A DNA stretch of 64,000 nt from Thiomonas sp. X19 (lineage in GTDB: Bacteria; Pseudomonadota; Gammaproteobacteria; Burkholderiales; Burkholderiaceae_C), in contig NZ_LT605203.1 of NCBI RefSeq assembly GCF_900089495.1, positions 3,997,427-4,061,426 on the forward strand. The letters are read 5' to 3'. The position numbers and the translations under genes are program-made. The notes beneath the pieces were generated by a model. The model was given only the letters and a program-made list of their open reading frames with translations, was not told where the DNA came from and searched no databases. Positions 8,597 through 16,871 of this stretch are shown here, one piece after another; within the stretch, counting starts at the first letter, position 1; every line of letters begins with the position of its first letter.

Positions 8597-8611
8597 GCAA
8601 GTCCCGTGCCA
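8597..8611 (-). promoter_or_regulatory. sigma-54 (-24/-12) promoter of the urt operon
   Basis: On the - strand TGGCAC, five bases, then TTGC match the RpoN consensus exactly. Transcription would begin near 8585, about 33 bases before the urtA start codon. Confidence 0.8.
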
Positions 8612-8693
8612 CATCGGAATAACAGTTGTCCTGCAAGGGTCAAGCGGCATGCCCAGCCCAGGCAGGCGCGCCACGGCGACCAGGCTGCAATTC

Positions 8694-8743
8694 GGTGCGC
8701 ATGCACCAGCCCGCGCACCGGCCGGATGCACCGCTTTGGTGTG
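8694..8743. promoter_or_regulatory. NtrC-type enhancer sites upstream of urtA
   Basis: TGCACC-GCTTT-GGTGTG at 8727-8743 matches the NtrC dyad TGCACC-N5-GGTGCA with one change. A second dyad, GGTGCGCATGCACC, is at 8694-8707. Their centres lie about 150 and 115 bases upstream of the predicted start, the usual enhancer distance. The rest of the 363-base urtA-ureA gap shows no gene. Confidence 0.6.
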
Positions 8744-8915
8744 TTGTCTTGCGCATCAAGGGCATAGCCGCCGTGAAACGCCGGCAACGCATGGGTATGG
8801 TTTTTGCGCAGATCTTGCTGCGCCCCTTCCAACGGCCGATTCACCTTCGCTGGCCTGCGGCACGGCCCGTGCGCGCCGCTAAGCTGGCGACACACCCACC
8901 AAGAACCGCAAGCCC

Positions 8916-9218
8916 ATGGACCTCACCCCTCGCGAAAAAGACAAGCTGCTGATCTTCACCGCCGGCCTGCTGGCCGAACGCCGCAAGGCGCGCGGGCTCA
9001 AGCTCAATGCGCCCGAGGCCATCGCCTACATCACCGCAGCGGTGATGGAAGGCGCACGCGACGGCCGCACCGTGGCCGAACTGATGAGCCATGGCCGCAC
9101 GCTGCTGACCCGCGACGAGGTGATGGACGGCGTGGCCGAACTCATCCCCGACATTCAGGTGGAAGCCACCTTCCCCGACGGCACCAAACTGGTGACCGTG
9201 CACCAACCCATTGTCTGA
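8916..9218 (+). CDS. ureA: urease gamma subunit
   Basis: This 100-residue protein is the smallest structural subunit of urease, which splits urea into ammonia and carbamate. It shows the family start [16 protein letters not shown] and the segment [12 protein letters not shown], then ends with [17 protein letters not shown], all at normal length. It begins the ureABC cluster and is divergent from the urt operon. I see no clear promoter of its own and no ribosome site stronger than a weak AAG-rich stretch. Confidence 0.95.
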   Translation: MDLTPREKDKLLIFTAGLLAERRKARGLKLNAPEAIAYITAAVMEGARDGRTVAELMSHGRTLLTRDEVMDGVAELIPDIQVEATFPDGTKLVTVHQPIV

Positions 9219-9231
9219 AACGGAGCCGCGC

Positions 9232-9540
9232 ATGATCCCCGGAGAAATTGTTTGCGCCGAAGGCGACATCAGCCTCAACCCCGGCCGCGCCACCATCACC
9301 CTGTTGGTGGAGAACAGCGGCGACCGCCCGATTCAGGTCGGTTCGCACTACCACTTCGCAGAGACCAACCCCGCCCTGCGTTTCGACCGCAAGGCCGCAC
9401 GCGGCATGCGCCTGAACATCGCCAGCGGCACCGCGGTGCGCTTCGAGCCGGGACAGCAGCGGACCATCGAACTCGTGGCTTTTGCAGGCGAGCGTGTGGT
9501 CGTTGGATTTCGGCAAGGCGTGATGGGCAAGCTCGACTGA
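9232..9540 (+). CDS. ureB: urease beta subunit
   Basis: This 102-residue subunit begins [19 protein letters not shown], the canonical UreB N-terminus, so the ATG at 9232 is chosen over an in-frame TTG at 9211 inside ureA. A GGAG lies just upstream. The conserved block [18 protein letters not shown] is intact. It follows ureA by 13 bases and precedes ureC after a 214-base gap filled by palindromic repeats. Confidence 0.95.
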   Translation: MIPGEIVCAEGDISLNPGRATITLLVENSGDRPIQVGSHYHFAETNPALRFDRKAARGMRLNIASGTAVRFEPGQQRTIELVAFAGERVVVGFRQGVMGKLD

Positions 9541-9572
9541 TGCCGAGCGATGGCATGCAGCGCGCCACAAGA

Positions 9573-9715
9573 CTCCCCACCCCAGCCCTCCCCGCCAGTG
9601 GGGAGGGGCTCTCGTTTCCATTCCGTTCGTGGACGAGGCCTGGAGGCACATGCTTCTTTTCGTGCAGCCCGTTCTCACCTCCCCCACCTCGTGGGGGAGG
9701 CCGGGAGGGGGAGAG
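9573..9715. repeat. dispersed CCTCCCC/GGGGAGG palindromic repeats between ureB and ureC
   Basis: Two hairpin units (about 9573-9612 and 9676-9715) with arms such as CCTCCCCCACCTCG/GGGGGAGG flank a short unique core. They fill most of the ureB-ureC gap, which in most urease operons is very short. Confidence 0.75.
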
Positions 9716-9754
9716 CGCGGTCCAACAACCTGAGTTTCTGAAAGCAGCGCAACC

Positions 9755-11548
<1,794 letters not shown>

Positions 11549-11571
11549 CTTCCCCAAAACCGGAGACTGGA

Positions 11572-12204
11572 ATGCCAACCTTGACTCACCTCATCACCTT
11601 TGCCCTGGTTGCTCTCGGCATGGTGCTGACACCAGGGCCGAACATGATTTACCTTATTTCGCGTTCCATCTCCCAGGGCCGCACCGCTGGTCTCATCTCA
11701 TTGGGCGGAGTGGCTTTTGGTTTCGTGTTCTACATGCTGTGCGCAGCATTCGGCATCACGGCTCTCGTGCTGGCGGTGCCCTATGCGTATGACGCGCTGC
11801 GCTTCGGCGGCGCGCTGTATTTGCTCTATCTCGCCTGGCAAGCGATCAAGCCTGGCGGTCGCTCGCCGTTTCAGGTTCGCGATCTGCCGCTGGATCGGCC
11901 ACGCAAATTGTTCGCGATGGGCTTTGTCACCAATCTGTTGAACCCCAAGATTGCGGTCTTGTATCTGTCGCTCTTGCCACAGTTCATCGACCCCGCGCAT
12001 GGCTCCGTGCTCGGCCAGTCGCTGGCGCTCGGCATGACGCAGATCGTGATCAGCGTTGCGGTAAACGCCTCGATCGTTCTCATGGCGGGTTCGATTGCCA
12101 GATTTCTGGCGCAGCGGCCAGCGTGGATCACCATTCAACGATGGCTGATGGGTACGGTACTGACCGCATTGGCTGTGCGCGTGGCGACTGAGGCGCGTCG
12201 ATAA
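11572..12204 (+). CDS. LysE/RhtB-family amino-acid exporter
   Basis: The 210-residue protein starts 23 bases after ureC. It has the family N-terminal signature LTPGPNMIYLISRS, then GVAFGFVFYMLCAAFGI and the conserved NLLNPKIAVLYLSLLPQF, with about six hydrophobic segments. Such proteins export amino acids or related small molecules across the inner membrane; the substrate here is unknown. The 23-base gap from ureC makes co-transcription possible. It is part of the material that separates ureABC from ureEFG. Confidence 0.88.
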   Translation: MPTLTHLITFALVALGMVLTPGPNMIYLISRSISQGRTAGLISLGGVAFGFVFYMLCAAFGITALVLAVPYAYDALRFGGALYLLYLAWQAIKPGGRSPFQVRDLPLDRPRKLFAMGFVTNLLNPKIAVLYLSLLPQFIDPAHGSVLGQSLALGMTQIVISVAVNASIVLMAGSIARFLAQRPAWITIQRWLMGTVLTALAVRVATEARR

Positions 12205-12236
12205 GCTGGCGGATACCGCGCCCATTGATGCCATGA

Positions 12237-12353
12237 GTCCCTCATCTAAACCTGGCGGCTCAGGCCGGCGGCTGCACGGTGTTGCTCACCGCAGACCTGC
12301 ACGCCGCCGGAGCCATCATCGCCGGCGGGCGCGTGGTCAACCCATTTGCCTAG
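12237..12353 (+). pseudogene. remnant of a PIN-domain (VapC-like) toxin gene
   Basis: Just after a TGA at 12234-12236, a + strand frame encodes about 38 residues. They include AAQAGGCTVLLTADL and end GGRVVNPFA, which resembles the C-terminal end of PIN-domain toxins. No start or N-terminal acidic residues are present. It ends over the 3' end of the adjoining doc gene, so this spot has hosted more than one toxin-antitoxin module. Confidence 0.5.
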
Positions 12354-12733
12354 CGCGGCTGCAGATGCGCCCGTATCCAAGCTGCGAAATCGTCTTCGCT
12401 CGTGTCACCGGACGCGACGGCAAGCATGGTGAGTGTGGCGTCAGCCTGCGTAGCGGTGAGGCGGTATCCGTTCAAAGCGAGAAACAAGCCCACCGCGAGA
12501 AAAGCGGCGCGCTTATTGCCGTCGACGAAGGCATGATTTTTCGCCAAGCCCACGCCATAGGCTGCAGCGAGTGCGGCCAGATCCGGCTCGCCGTAGGCCA
12601 TCAAGCTCAAGGGACGCGCGAGCGCAGAGTCAAGCAAGCCTTCATCGCGCAGACCGGGTGCGCCGCCGTGTTCGGCCAGGCTTTCGTCGTGCAACAACAG
12701 CAGCGCGCGCCGGTCGATGAAACGCCAGCTCAT
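12350..12733 (-). CDS. doc: Doc-type (Fic family) toxin
   Basis: This 127-residue protein carries the Fic/Doc motif KNHAFVDGNKRAAF (about residues 68-81), whose His and NKR residues bind and transfer phosphate from a nucleotide. Doc toxins stop growth by phosphorylating elongation factor Tu. The length is normal. The start overlaps the antitoxin stop by four bases (ATGA), so the two are translationally coupled, with antitoxin first. The pair sits between the two halves of the urease cluster. Confidence 0.88.
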   Translation of the reverse strand: MSWRFIDRRALLLLHDESLAEHGGAPGLRDEGLLDSALARPLSLMAYGEPDLAALAAAYGVGLAKNHAFVDGNKRAAFLAVGLFLALNGYRLTATQADATLTMLAVASGDTSEDDFAAWIRAHLQPR

Positions 12734-12954
12734 TTGGCGAGCTGGTGGAAGGTGTCGCGGTACTCGCGCATGAATTCGCGGCCCAATTGCAGTTGCTCGT
12801 CAAGCGCGGGATCGTAAGGCGTGAGCGTGACGCCATTCGCCGCCTCGGTGACGAACACCATGTCGCCTTTTTCCAGCTTGAGGCGAGCGAGGAGTTCCTT
12901 GGGCAGAATGACGCCGACGGAATTGCCGATCTGGGTGAGTTTGAGGGCGGACAT
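12730..12954 (-). CDS. AbrB/MazE-type antitoxin of the Doc module
   Basis: The 74-residue product has the swapped-hairpin AbrB DNA-binding fold signature LTQIGNSVGVILPKELLARLKLEKGD, followed by an acidic tail (residues 49-74) that would bind and neutralise the toxin. The start at 12954 follows an AGGAG site. It probably represses its own operon through the palindrome just upstream. Confidence 0.85.
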   Translation of the reverse strand: MSALKLTQIGNSVGVILPKELLARLKLEKGDMVFVTEAANGVTLTPYDPALDEQLQLGREFMREYRDTFHQLAK

Positions 12955-12984
12955 GCTGTTCTCCTGACGCCTGGGTGATGATGT

Positions 12985-13000
12985 TATAACAATTGTTATA
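12985..13000. promoter_or_regulatory. palindromic operator of the toxin-antitoxin operon
   Basis: TATAACAATTGTTATA is a perfect 16-base palindrome in an AT-rich island, about 30 bases upstream of the antitoxin start. Its position suits autoregulation by the AbrB-type antitoxin, and it probably overlaps the -10 region. Confidence 0.6.
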
Positions 13001-13046
13001 TTAAGCCCTGCCCCGCTTTCTTGCAAACTTTCCCCAAGCCACCGCC

Positions 13047-13580
13047 ATGCTCACCGTCAACAAACACCTTCCCGCCGCCCGCGGCCTGGCCCCGGCGCTG
13101 ATCAAGCGTGCCGCAAGCGTCGGCCTGGATTGGGACACGCGCAGCAAAAGCCGCTTCGACGCCCACGACAGCGCTGGGCGTCACTTGGGCGTGTTCCTGC
13201 CGCGCGGCACCGTGCTGCGCGGCGGCGACGCGCTGGTGGCGGAGGATGGCTCGCTGATCCGCATCGAGGCCGCGCCGCAAGCCGTGCTGCAGGTGCGGGC
13301 CTGCCAGGCCCGCGGCACCGCCACGGATCTGCCGCGCGCCGCCTACCACCTTGGCAACCGCCATGTGCAGCTCGAAGTCCAGGCCGATTGCCTGCAGTTC
13401 GAACCCGACCCGGTGCTGGCCGACATGCTGCGGCGCATGCACCTGATCGTCACCGAGGCGCTGGCTCCGTTCGAGCCGGAGGCGGGGGCGTATGGGGAGG
13501 GCGGTGGGCAGCATCACGATCATGCGCACGAGCACGAACACGAGCATGGACACAAGCATGGACATGACCACGCGCATTGA
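13047..13580 (+). CDS. ureE: urease accessory protein UreE (nickel carrier)
   Basis: The 177-residue metallochaperone delivers nickel to the urease activation complex. The UreE fold is seen in SKSRFDAHDSAGRHLGVFLPRGTVLRGGD and YHLGNRHVQLEV, where the His after GNR is the conserved dimer-interface metal ligand. The last 22 residues are a His-rich tail alternating His with Asp, Glu, Gly and Lys, a nickel store. Its 3' end overlaps the likely start of ureF. Confidence 0.93.
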   Translation: MLTVNKHLPAARGLAPALIKRAASVGLDWDTRSKSRFDAHDSAGRHLGVFLPRGTVLRGGDALVAEDGSLIRIEAAPQAVLQVRACQARGTATDLPRAAYHLGNRHVQLEVQADCLQFEPDPVLADMLRRMHLIVTEALAPFEPEAGAYGEGGGQHHDHAHEHEHEHGHKHGHDHAH

Positions 13581-14415
13581 GGGCGAAGGCGTGGCGGGCG
13601 ATGCTCCCCACCCCAGCCCTCCCCACTCGTGGGGAGGGGGCGAAGGCCCATCCCCGCCACATCACGAAGGCCGGAACGAGCCACCCCTTCCTCGCACAGA
13701 GCAACACAACACTTCGCTGCCCGAAGCACACAACCCCACCCCCCTGCTGTCCATGATGTGGCTGTCCTCTCCCGCCCTGCCGGTGGGCGGATTCAGCTAT
13801 TCCGAAGGACTGGAAGCAGCGGTTGACGCAGGTTTGGTCACCGACGAAGCCCAGACCCTGCAATGGCTGCGCGGCCAACTTCAACTGACGCTCGCGCGCA
13901 GCGAACTTCCCGCAGCCTGCGCCGCCCATGCCGCGTGGGAAGCCGGCGATTGCGCCGCGCTGCAAGCCATCCAGACCTGGGTGCTGGCCACGCGCGAGAG
14001 CGCCGAGCTGCGCCAGCAAAGCCAGCAGATGGGCCGCTCGATGCTGGAATGGTTGCGCCATCTGCGCCCCGGCCACCCTGCCCTGGCGCTGGCGGCGCAA
14101 ATCGCGCCCGCCCCCGCCTGGCCGCTGGCCTTTGCGCTGGGCGGCCTCGCGCTGGGGCTGGACACCGATCACATGGCCCACGCGCTCGCCTTTTCCTGGC
14201 TGGAGAATCAGGTGCAGGCGGCGATGCGCGCCGTTCCCCTGGGCCAGAGCAGCGGGCAGCGGCTACTGGCCGCGCTCACGCCCGACATCCCCGCCGCCGT
14301 GGCGCAGGCACGAAACCTGCAGCACCGCATGGACCACTGGCAGAGCTTCTCGCCCATGCTGGCCATTCTCAGCAGCCGTCACGAAACCCAATACTCCCGC
14401 CTGTTCCGATCATGA
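13564..14415 (+). CDS. ureF: urease accessory protein UreF with a repeat-derived N-terminus
   Basis: UreF regulates GTP-driven nickel insertion together with UreG and UreD. The family core starts at about residue 60 with [24 protein letters not shown] and includes [18 protein letters not shown]. From the ATG at 13564 the product has 283 residues, about 50 more than usual, and the extra stretch is coded by a CCTCCCC-type palindromic repeat (13600-13640). ATG at 13558 is also in frame, and a start at 13754 (MMWLSS) would remove the extension. The stop overlaps the ureG start (ATGA). Confidence 0.88.
   Translation: MTTRIEGEGVAGDAPHPSPPHSWGGGEGPSPPHHEGRNEPPLPRTEQHNTSLPEAHNPTPLLSMMWLSSPALPVGGFSYSEGLEAAVDAGLVTDEAQTLQWLRGQLQLTLARSELPAACAAHAAWEAGDCAALQAIQTWVLATRESAELRQQSQQMGRSMLEWLRHLRPGHPALALAAQIAPAPAWPLAFALGGLALGLDTDHMAHALAFSWLENQVQAAMRAVPLGQSSGQRLLAALTPDIPAAVAQARNLQHRMDHWQSFSPMLAILSSRHETQYSRLFRS
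13600..13640. repeat. dispersed CCTCCCC/GGGGAGG repeat at the start of ureF
   Basis: The unit CTCCCCACCCCAGCCCTCC with its complementary GGGGAGGGGG arm matches the repeats at 9573 and 7260. It lies between the ureE stop and the conserved UreF core and is read in frame. Confidence 0.7.
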
Positions 14416-15098
14416 GCGCACAACCTTCCACACCCCCCACCTCGCCCCTGCACCACATTGCCCGCCGCAGCAAGCGCCTGCCGCCGCTGCGCGTGGGCAT
14501 CGGCGGGCCGGTGGGCTCGGGCAAGACCACCCTGCTCGAAATGCTGTGCAAGGCCATGCGCGCCCAGTACGACCTCGTCGTGGTGACCAACGACATCTAC
14601 ACCAAGGAGGACCAGCGCCTGCTCACCGTGGCGGGTGCCCTGGAGCCCGAGCGCATCATGGGGGTGGAGACGGGCGGCTGCCCGCACACCGCGATCCGCG
14701 AGGACGCGTCGATCAACCTCGAAGCGGTGGACCGCATGCTGGAGCAGTTCCCCGACGCCGACATCGTGTTCATCGAGTCCGGCGGCGACAACCTCGCCGC
14801 CACCTTCAGCCCGGAACTGAGCGACCTCACCATCTATGTCATCGACGTCGCCGGCGGCGAAAAAATCCCGCGCAAGGGCGGCCCCGGCATCACCAAGAGC
14901 GACCTGTTCGTCATCAACAAGACCGACCTCGCCCCCCATGTTGGCGCCAACCTCGACGTGATGCGCGCCGACACCGTGCGCATGCGCACGGGCGCAAGCG
15001 GCCTGCGCCCTTTCGTGATGACCAATCTCAAAACCCTGGAGGGGCTGGACGCGGTGGTGCGCTTCATCGAAACCAAGGGGCTGTTGCAAGTGGCCTGA
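14412..15098 (+). CDS. ureG: urease accessory GTPase UreG
   Basis: This 228-residue SIMIBI-class GTPase powers nickel insertion into urease. P-loop GPVGSGKTT (about residues 34-42), the metal-binding CPH motif in [30 protein letters not shown] and the base-recognition NKTDLAP are all intact. It is about 20 residues longer than usual because of an N-terminal extension with two His. The start codon overlaps the ureF stop. Confidence 0.95.
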   Translation: MSAQPSTPPTSPLHHIARRSKRLPPLRVGIGGPVGSGKTTLLEMLCKAMRAQYDLVVVTNDIYTKEDQRLLTVAGALEPERIMGVETGGCPHTAIREDASINLEAVDRMLEQFPDADIVFIESGGDNLAATFSPELSDLTIYVIDVAGGEKIPRKGGPGITKSDLFVINKTDLAPHVGANLDVMRADTVRMRTGASGLRPFVMTNLKTLEGLDAVVRFIETKGLLQVA

Positions 15099-15160
15099 TG
15101 CAACGCGAACCACGCAACAGCCTTGGCGCTGCGCCCCATCCCCCGCCCAACCCATCGCAC

Positions 15161-15541
15161 ATGAACACCACGACACCCCGCCTGCTGCTTCTCGCCCACG
15201 GCTCGCGTCAGCCGGAATGGGCGCGGCCTTTCGAGGCTGTGCTCGCCGCCGTGCGCGCCAGCCGGCCCGAGTTGCGGGTTGAGCTGGCCTATCTCGAATC
15301 CATGCAGCCATCCTTGGCGCAGGCGCTGCTCGAGGCGGGCGCGGCGGGCTGCACGCAACTGCATCTCGTGCCGCTGTTCCTCGGCGCGGGCGGTCATTTG
15401 CAGCGCGACATTCCGCAAGCGGTGCGCGATGCCCAACTACAGCACCCCCATCTCACGGTGCGCGTTGCGGCCGCGGCTGGCGACAGCCCGGACATCGTCG
15501 CCGCGCTGGCGGCCTACGCGCTGCGTTGCGCGCAGGGCTGA
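15161..15541 (+). CDS. cbiX: sirohydrochlorin chelatase, short CbiX type
   Basis: The 126-residue single-domain class II chelatase inserts iron (or cobalt) into sirohydrochlorin. It shows LLLLAHGSRQPEW with the metal-binding His, AYLESMQPSLAQAL, and HLVPLFLGAGGHLQRDIP with the second His. With the methyltransferase gene at 28102 it would make siroheme for the nitrite reductase encoded between them. It follows ureG by 62 bases but logically belongs to the nitrate block. Confidence 0.85.
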   Translation: MNTTTPRLLLLAHGSRQPEWARPFEAVLAAVRASRPELRVELAYLESMQPSLAQALLEAGAAGCTQLHLVPLFLGAGGHLQRDIPQAVRDAQLQHPHLTVRVAAAAGDSPDIVAALAAYALRCAQG

Positions 15542-15569
15542 GCCGAGGCGGCGCACTGCGCAACAGGCC

Positions 15570-15692
15570 CTAGCGGTCGATCGACGACAAGAACCGGCGC
15601 AACTCCGGGGTCTGGGGCGAGGCGAACAACTGCTCGGGCGCCCCCATTTCATGAATGCAGCCCGCGTGCGTGAAGGCCATGCGGTCAGACAC
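15570..15692 (-). pseudogene. C-terminal remnant of an amino-acid ABC transporter ATPase gene
   Basis: The - strand frame encodes 40 residues: SDRMAFTHAGCIHEMGAPEQ, then LFASPQTPELRRFLSSIDR and a stop. This is the tail found after the switch-His region of GlnQ/GltL-type ATPases. The upstream 200 residues are missing, so it is a leftover of a deletion or rearrangement next to nasT. Confidence 0.65.
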
Positions 15693-15838
15693 TTACCCAT
15701 CCATCGCCGTGCCAGGGTCTTGAGGTCCGGCGAGGAAAGAAGCCGGTTTCTGCGCGCTCCGAGACGAGCAAACTCCAGACTGTCCACCGATGCGCCCGAC
15801 AGCGGCAGGGCACGGAATTTGCTCGCGTGAGCCGTGCC

Positions 15839-16498
15839 ATGGCCCGCTCTCGCCCCCCAAGCTCTGCTCCCCACATCCTGCAGCGCACCCTGAAGGTTGC
15901 CGTCATTTCGCCCGACCCCGCGCTGGGGAAGGACGATGCCGACCACCAGCGCCAGGCGCAGCGTTGTGCCGCGCTGGTGCATGGACTGCAGGATGCGGGC
16001 TACGAGGTGGTGGCGGTGCTGCCGGCTTCGCCCGACCTGGACGAGCGCATCGCCGCCGCCGCGCCGGACCTGGTCATCGTCGATGCCGAATCCGGCGTGC
16101 GCGACTTGCTGGAGCATGTGGTGCTGGCCTCGCGCGACACGCCCCGGCCCATCGTGCTGTTCACCGACGACGACGACACCGGGACCGCCCAGCTCGCCAT
16201 TGCCGCCGGAGTCACCGCGTATATCGTCGACGGGCTCAAGCCCAGCCGCGTCAAGCCGGTGATCGAAGTGGCGCTGGCGCGCTTCGAGCGCGAGCAGGGA
16301 CTGCGCGCCGAACTCAGCGAGGCACGGCTTCAACTCTCCGAGCGCAAGCTGGTGGAGCGCGCCAAGGGCATCGTGATGCAGCGCCAGGGCTGCAGCGAGG
16401 AGGAAGCCTTCGGCCGCATGCGCAAACTGGCGATGGAGAAAGGGCTGAAGCTCGCCGAGGTGGCGCAGCGCATTCTGGACACGGTCGGGTTGATCTGA
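15839..16498 (+). CDS. nasT: ANTAR-domain response regulator, NasT type
   Basis: The 219-residue protein has a receiver-like domain (about 20-135; VIVDAES with the likely phospho-acceptor Asp, LFTDDDD, and GLKPSRVKPV with the conserved Lys). A coiled-coil linker and an ANTAR RNA-binding domain follow (about 155-215; ERKLVERAKGIVMQRQGCSEEEAF and MRKLAMEKGLKLAEVAQRIL). Such proteins bind paired hairpins in leader RNA and prevent termination. The ATG at 15839 is chosen; a GTG at 15827 is also in frame. A nitrate-sensing partner NasS is not encoded beside it. Confidence 0.88.
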   Translation: MARSRPPSSAPHILQRTLKVAVISPDPALGKDDADHQRQAQRCAALVHGLQDAGYEVVAVLPASPDLDERIAAAAPDLVIVDAESGVRDLLEHVVLASRDTPRPIVLFTDDDDTGTAQLAIAAGVTAYIVDGLKPSRVKPVIEVALARFEREQGLRAELSEARLQLSERKLVERAKGIVMQRQGCSEEEAFGRMRKLAMEKGLKLAEVAQRILDTVGLI

Positions 16499-16574
16499 AC
16501 GTGGCGCACGCAGGCAGCGGTTGCCGATACCCATAGGAGTTGGCACCAGATGCGAGCATTCTCGCCTGCGTCGG

Positions 16575-16591
16575 CGCACTCGCACAGTGCG
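16575..16591. promoter_or_regulatory. NtrC-like dyad upstream of the nitrate operon
   Basis: CGCACT-CGCAC-AGTGCG is a perfect 6+5+6 dyad resembling TGCACC-N5-GGTGCA. It is centred about 108 bases upstream of the predicted transcription start. Confidence 0.45.
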
Positions 16592-16664
16592 GCGCACCAC
16601 AAACGACCGCCGCAAAAGCTGGGCAGATTCGACCTTTCCCTCTGAAGCCGGCGGTTTGACGGCC

Positions 16665-16679
16665 TGGCACGCCTATTGC
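16665..16679 (+). promoter_or_regulatory. sigma-54 (-24/-12) promoter of the nitrate-assimilation operon
   Basis: TGGCAC, five bases, then TTGC match the RpoN consensus exactly. Transcription should start near 16691, immediately before the first leader hairpin. Confidence 0.8.
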
Positions 16680-16690
16680 GTGTAACCAGA

Positions 16691-16712
16691 CGTAGGCCAA
16701 TGGCGGCTTATG
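16691..16712 (+). promoter_or_regulatory. ANTAR-target hairpin P1 in the nitrate operon leader
   Basis: An 8-base-pair stem (CGTAGGCC with GGCTTATG, two G-U pairs) closes a six-base loop AATGGC. ANTAR proteins are known to read hexaloops with A in position 1 and G in position 4, as here. It is the first structure in the transcript. Confidence 0.6.
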
Positions 16713-16745
16713 CAGGGACTTCCGGTTGCCGGCGTCTCCCCTCCG

Positions 16746-16770
16746 GTTTTGGCAACGATGCCTTCAAGAG
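16746..16770 (+). promoter_or_regulatory. ANTAR-target hairpin P2 overlapping the attenuator
   Basis: GGC and GCC close a six-base loop AACGAT, with further pairing possible between upstream TTTT and downstream AAGA across a bulge. The loop again has A at position 1 and G at position 4. The 3' side of P2 is also the 5' arm of the terminator, so the two are mutually exclusive. The lower stem is weak, so this call is less sure than P1. Confidence 0.5.
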
Positions 16771-16806
16771 CACCACGGTTGTGGCTGCGCTTGAGGGCTT
16801 TTTTTT
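16760..16806 (+). terminator. leader terminator (attenuator) of the nitrate operon
   Basis: Arms 16760-16776 and 16781-16798 pair around GGTT and are followed by eight T residues (16799-16806). It lies between the sigma-54 promoter and nrtA, so it stops transcription unless an antiterminator acts. Confidence 0.75.
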
Positions 16807-16871
16807 CGACCGTCATGCTCGACCGCCCGACTCAACCGCTCCTCTCGACCCGACCCATCACAGGACCTTTC

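Noticed and set aside
8760..8915. Sigma-54 promoter for ureABC
   Set aside because: Several TGG-rich stretches exist, but none has the GG/GC spacing of a -24/-12 promoter.
9211..9231. UreB start at the TTG codon inside ureA
   Set aside because: The conserved UreB N-terminus begins at the ATG at 9232, which has a GGAG upstream.
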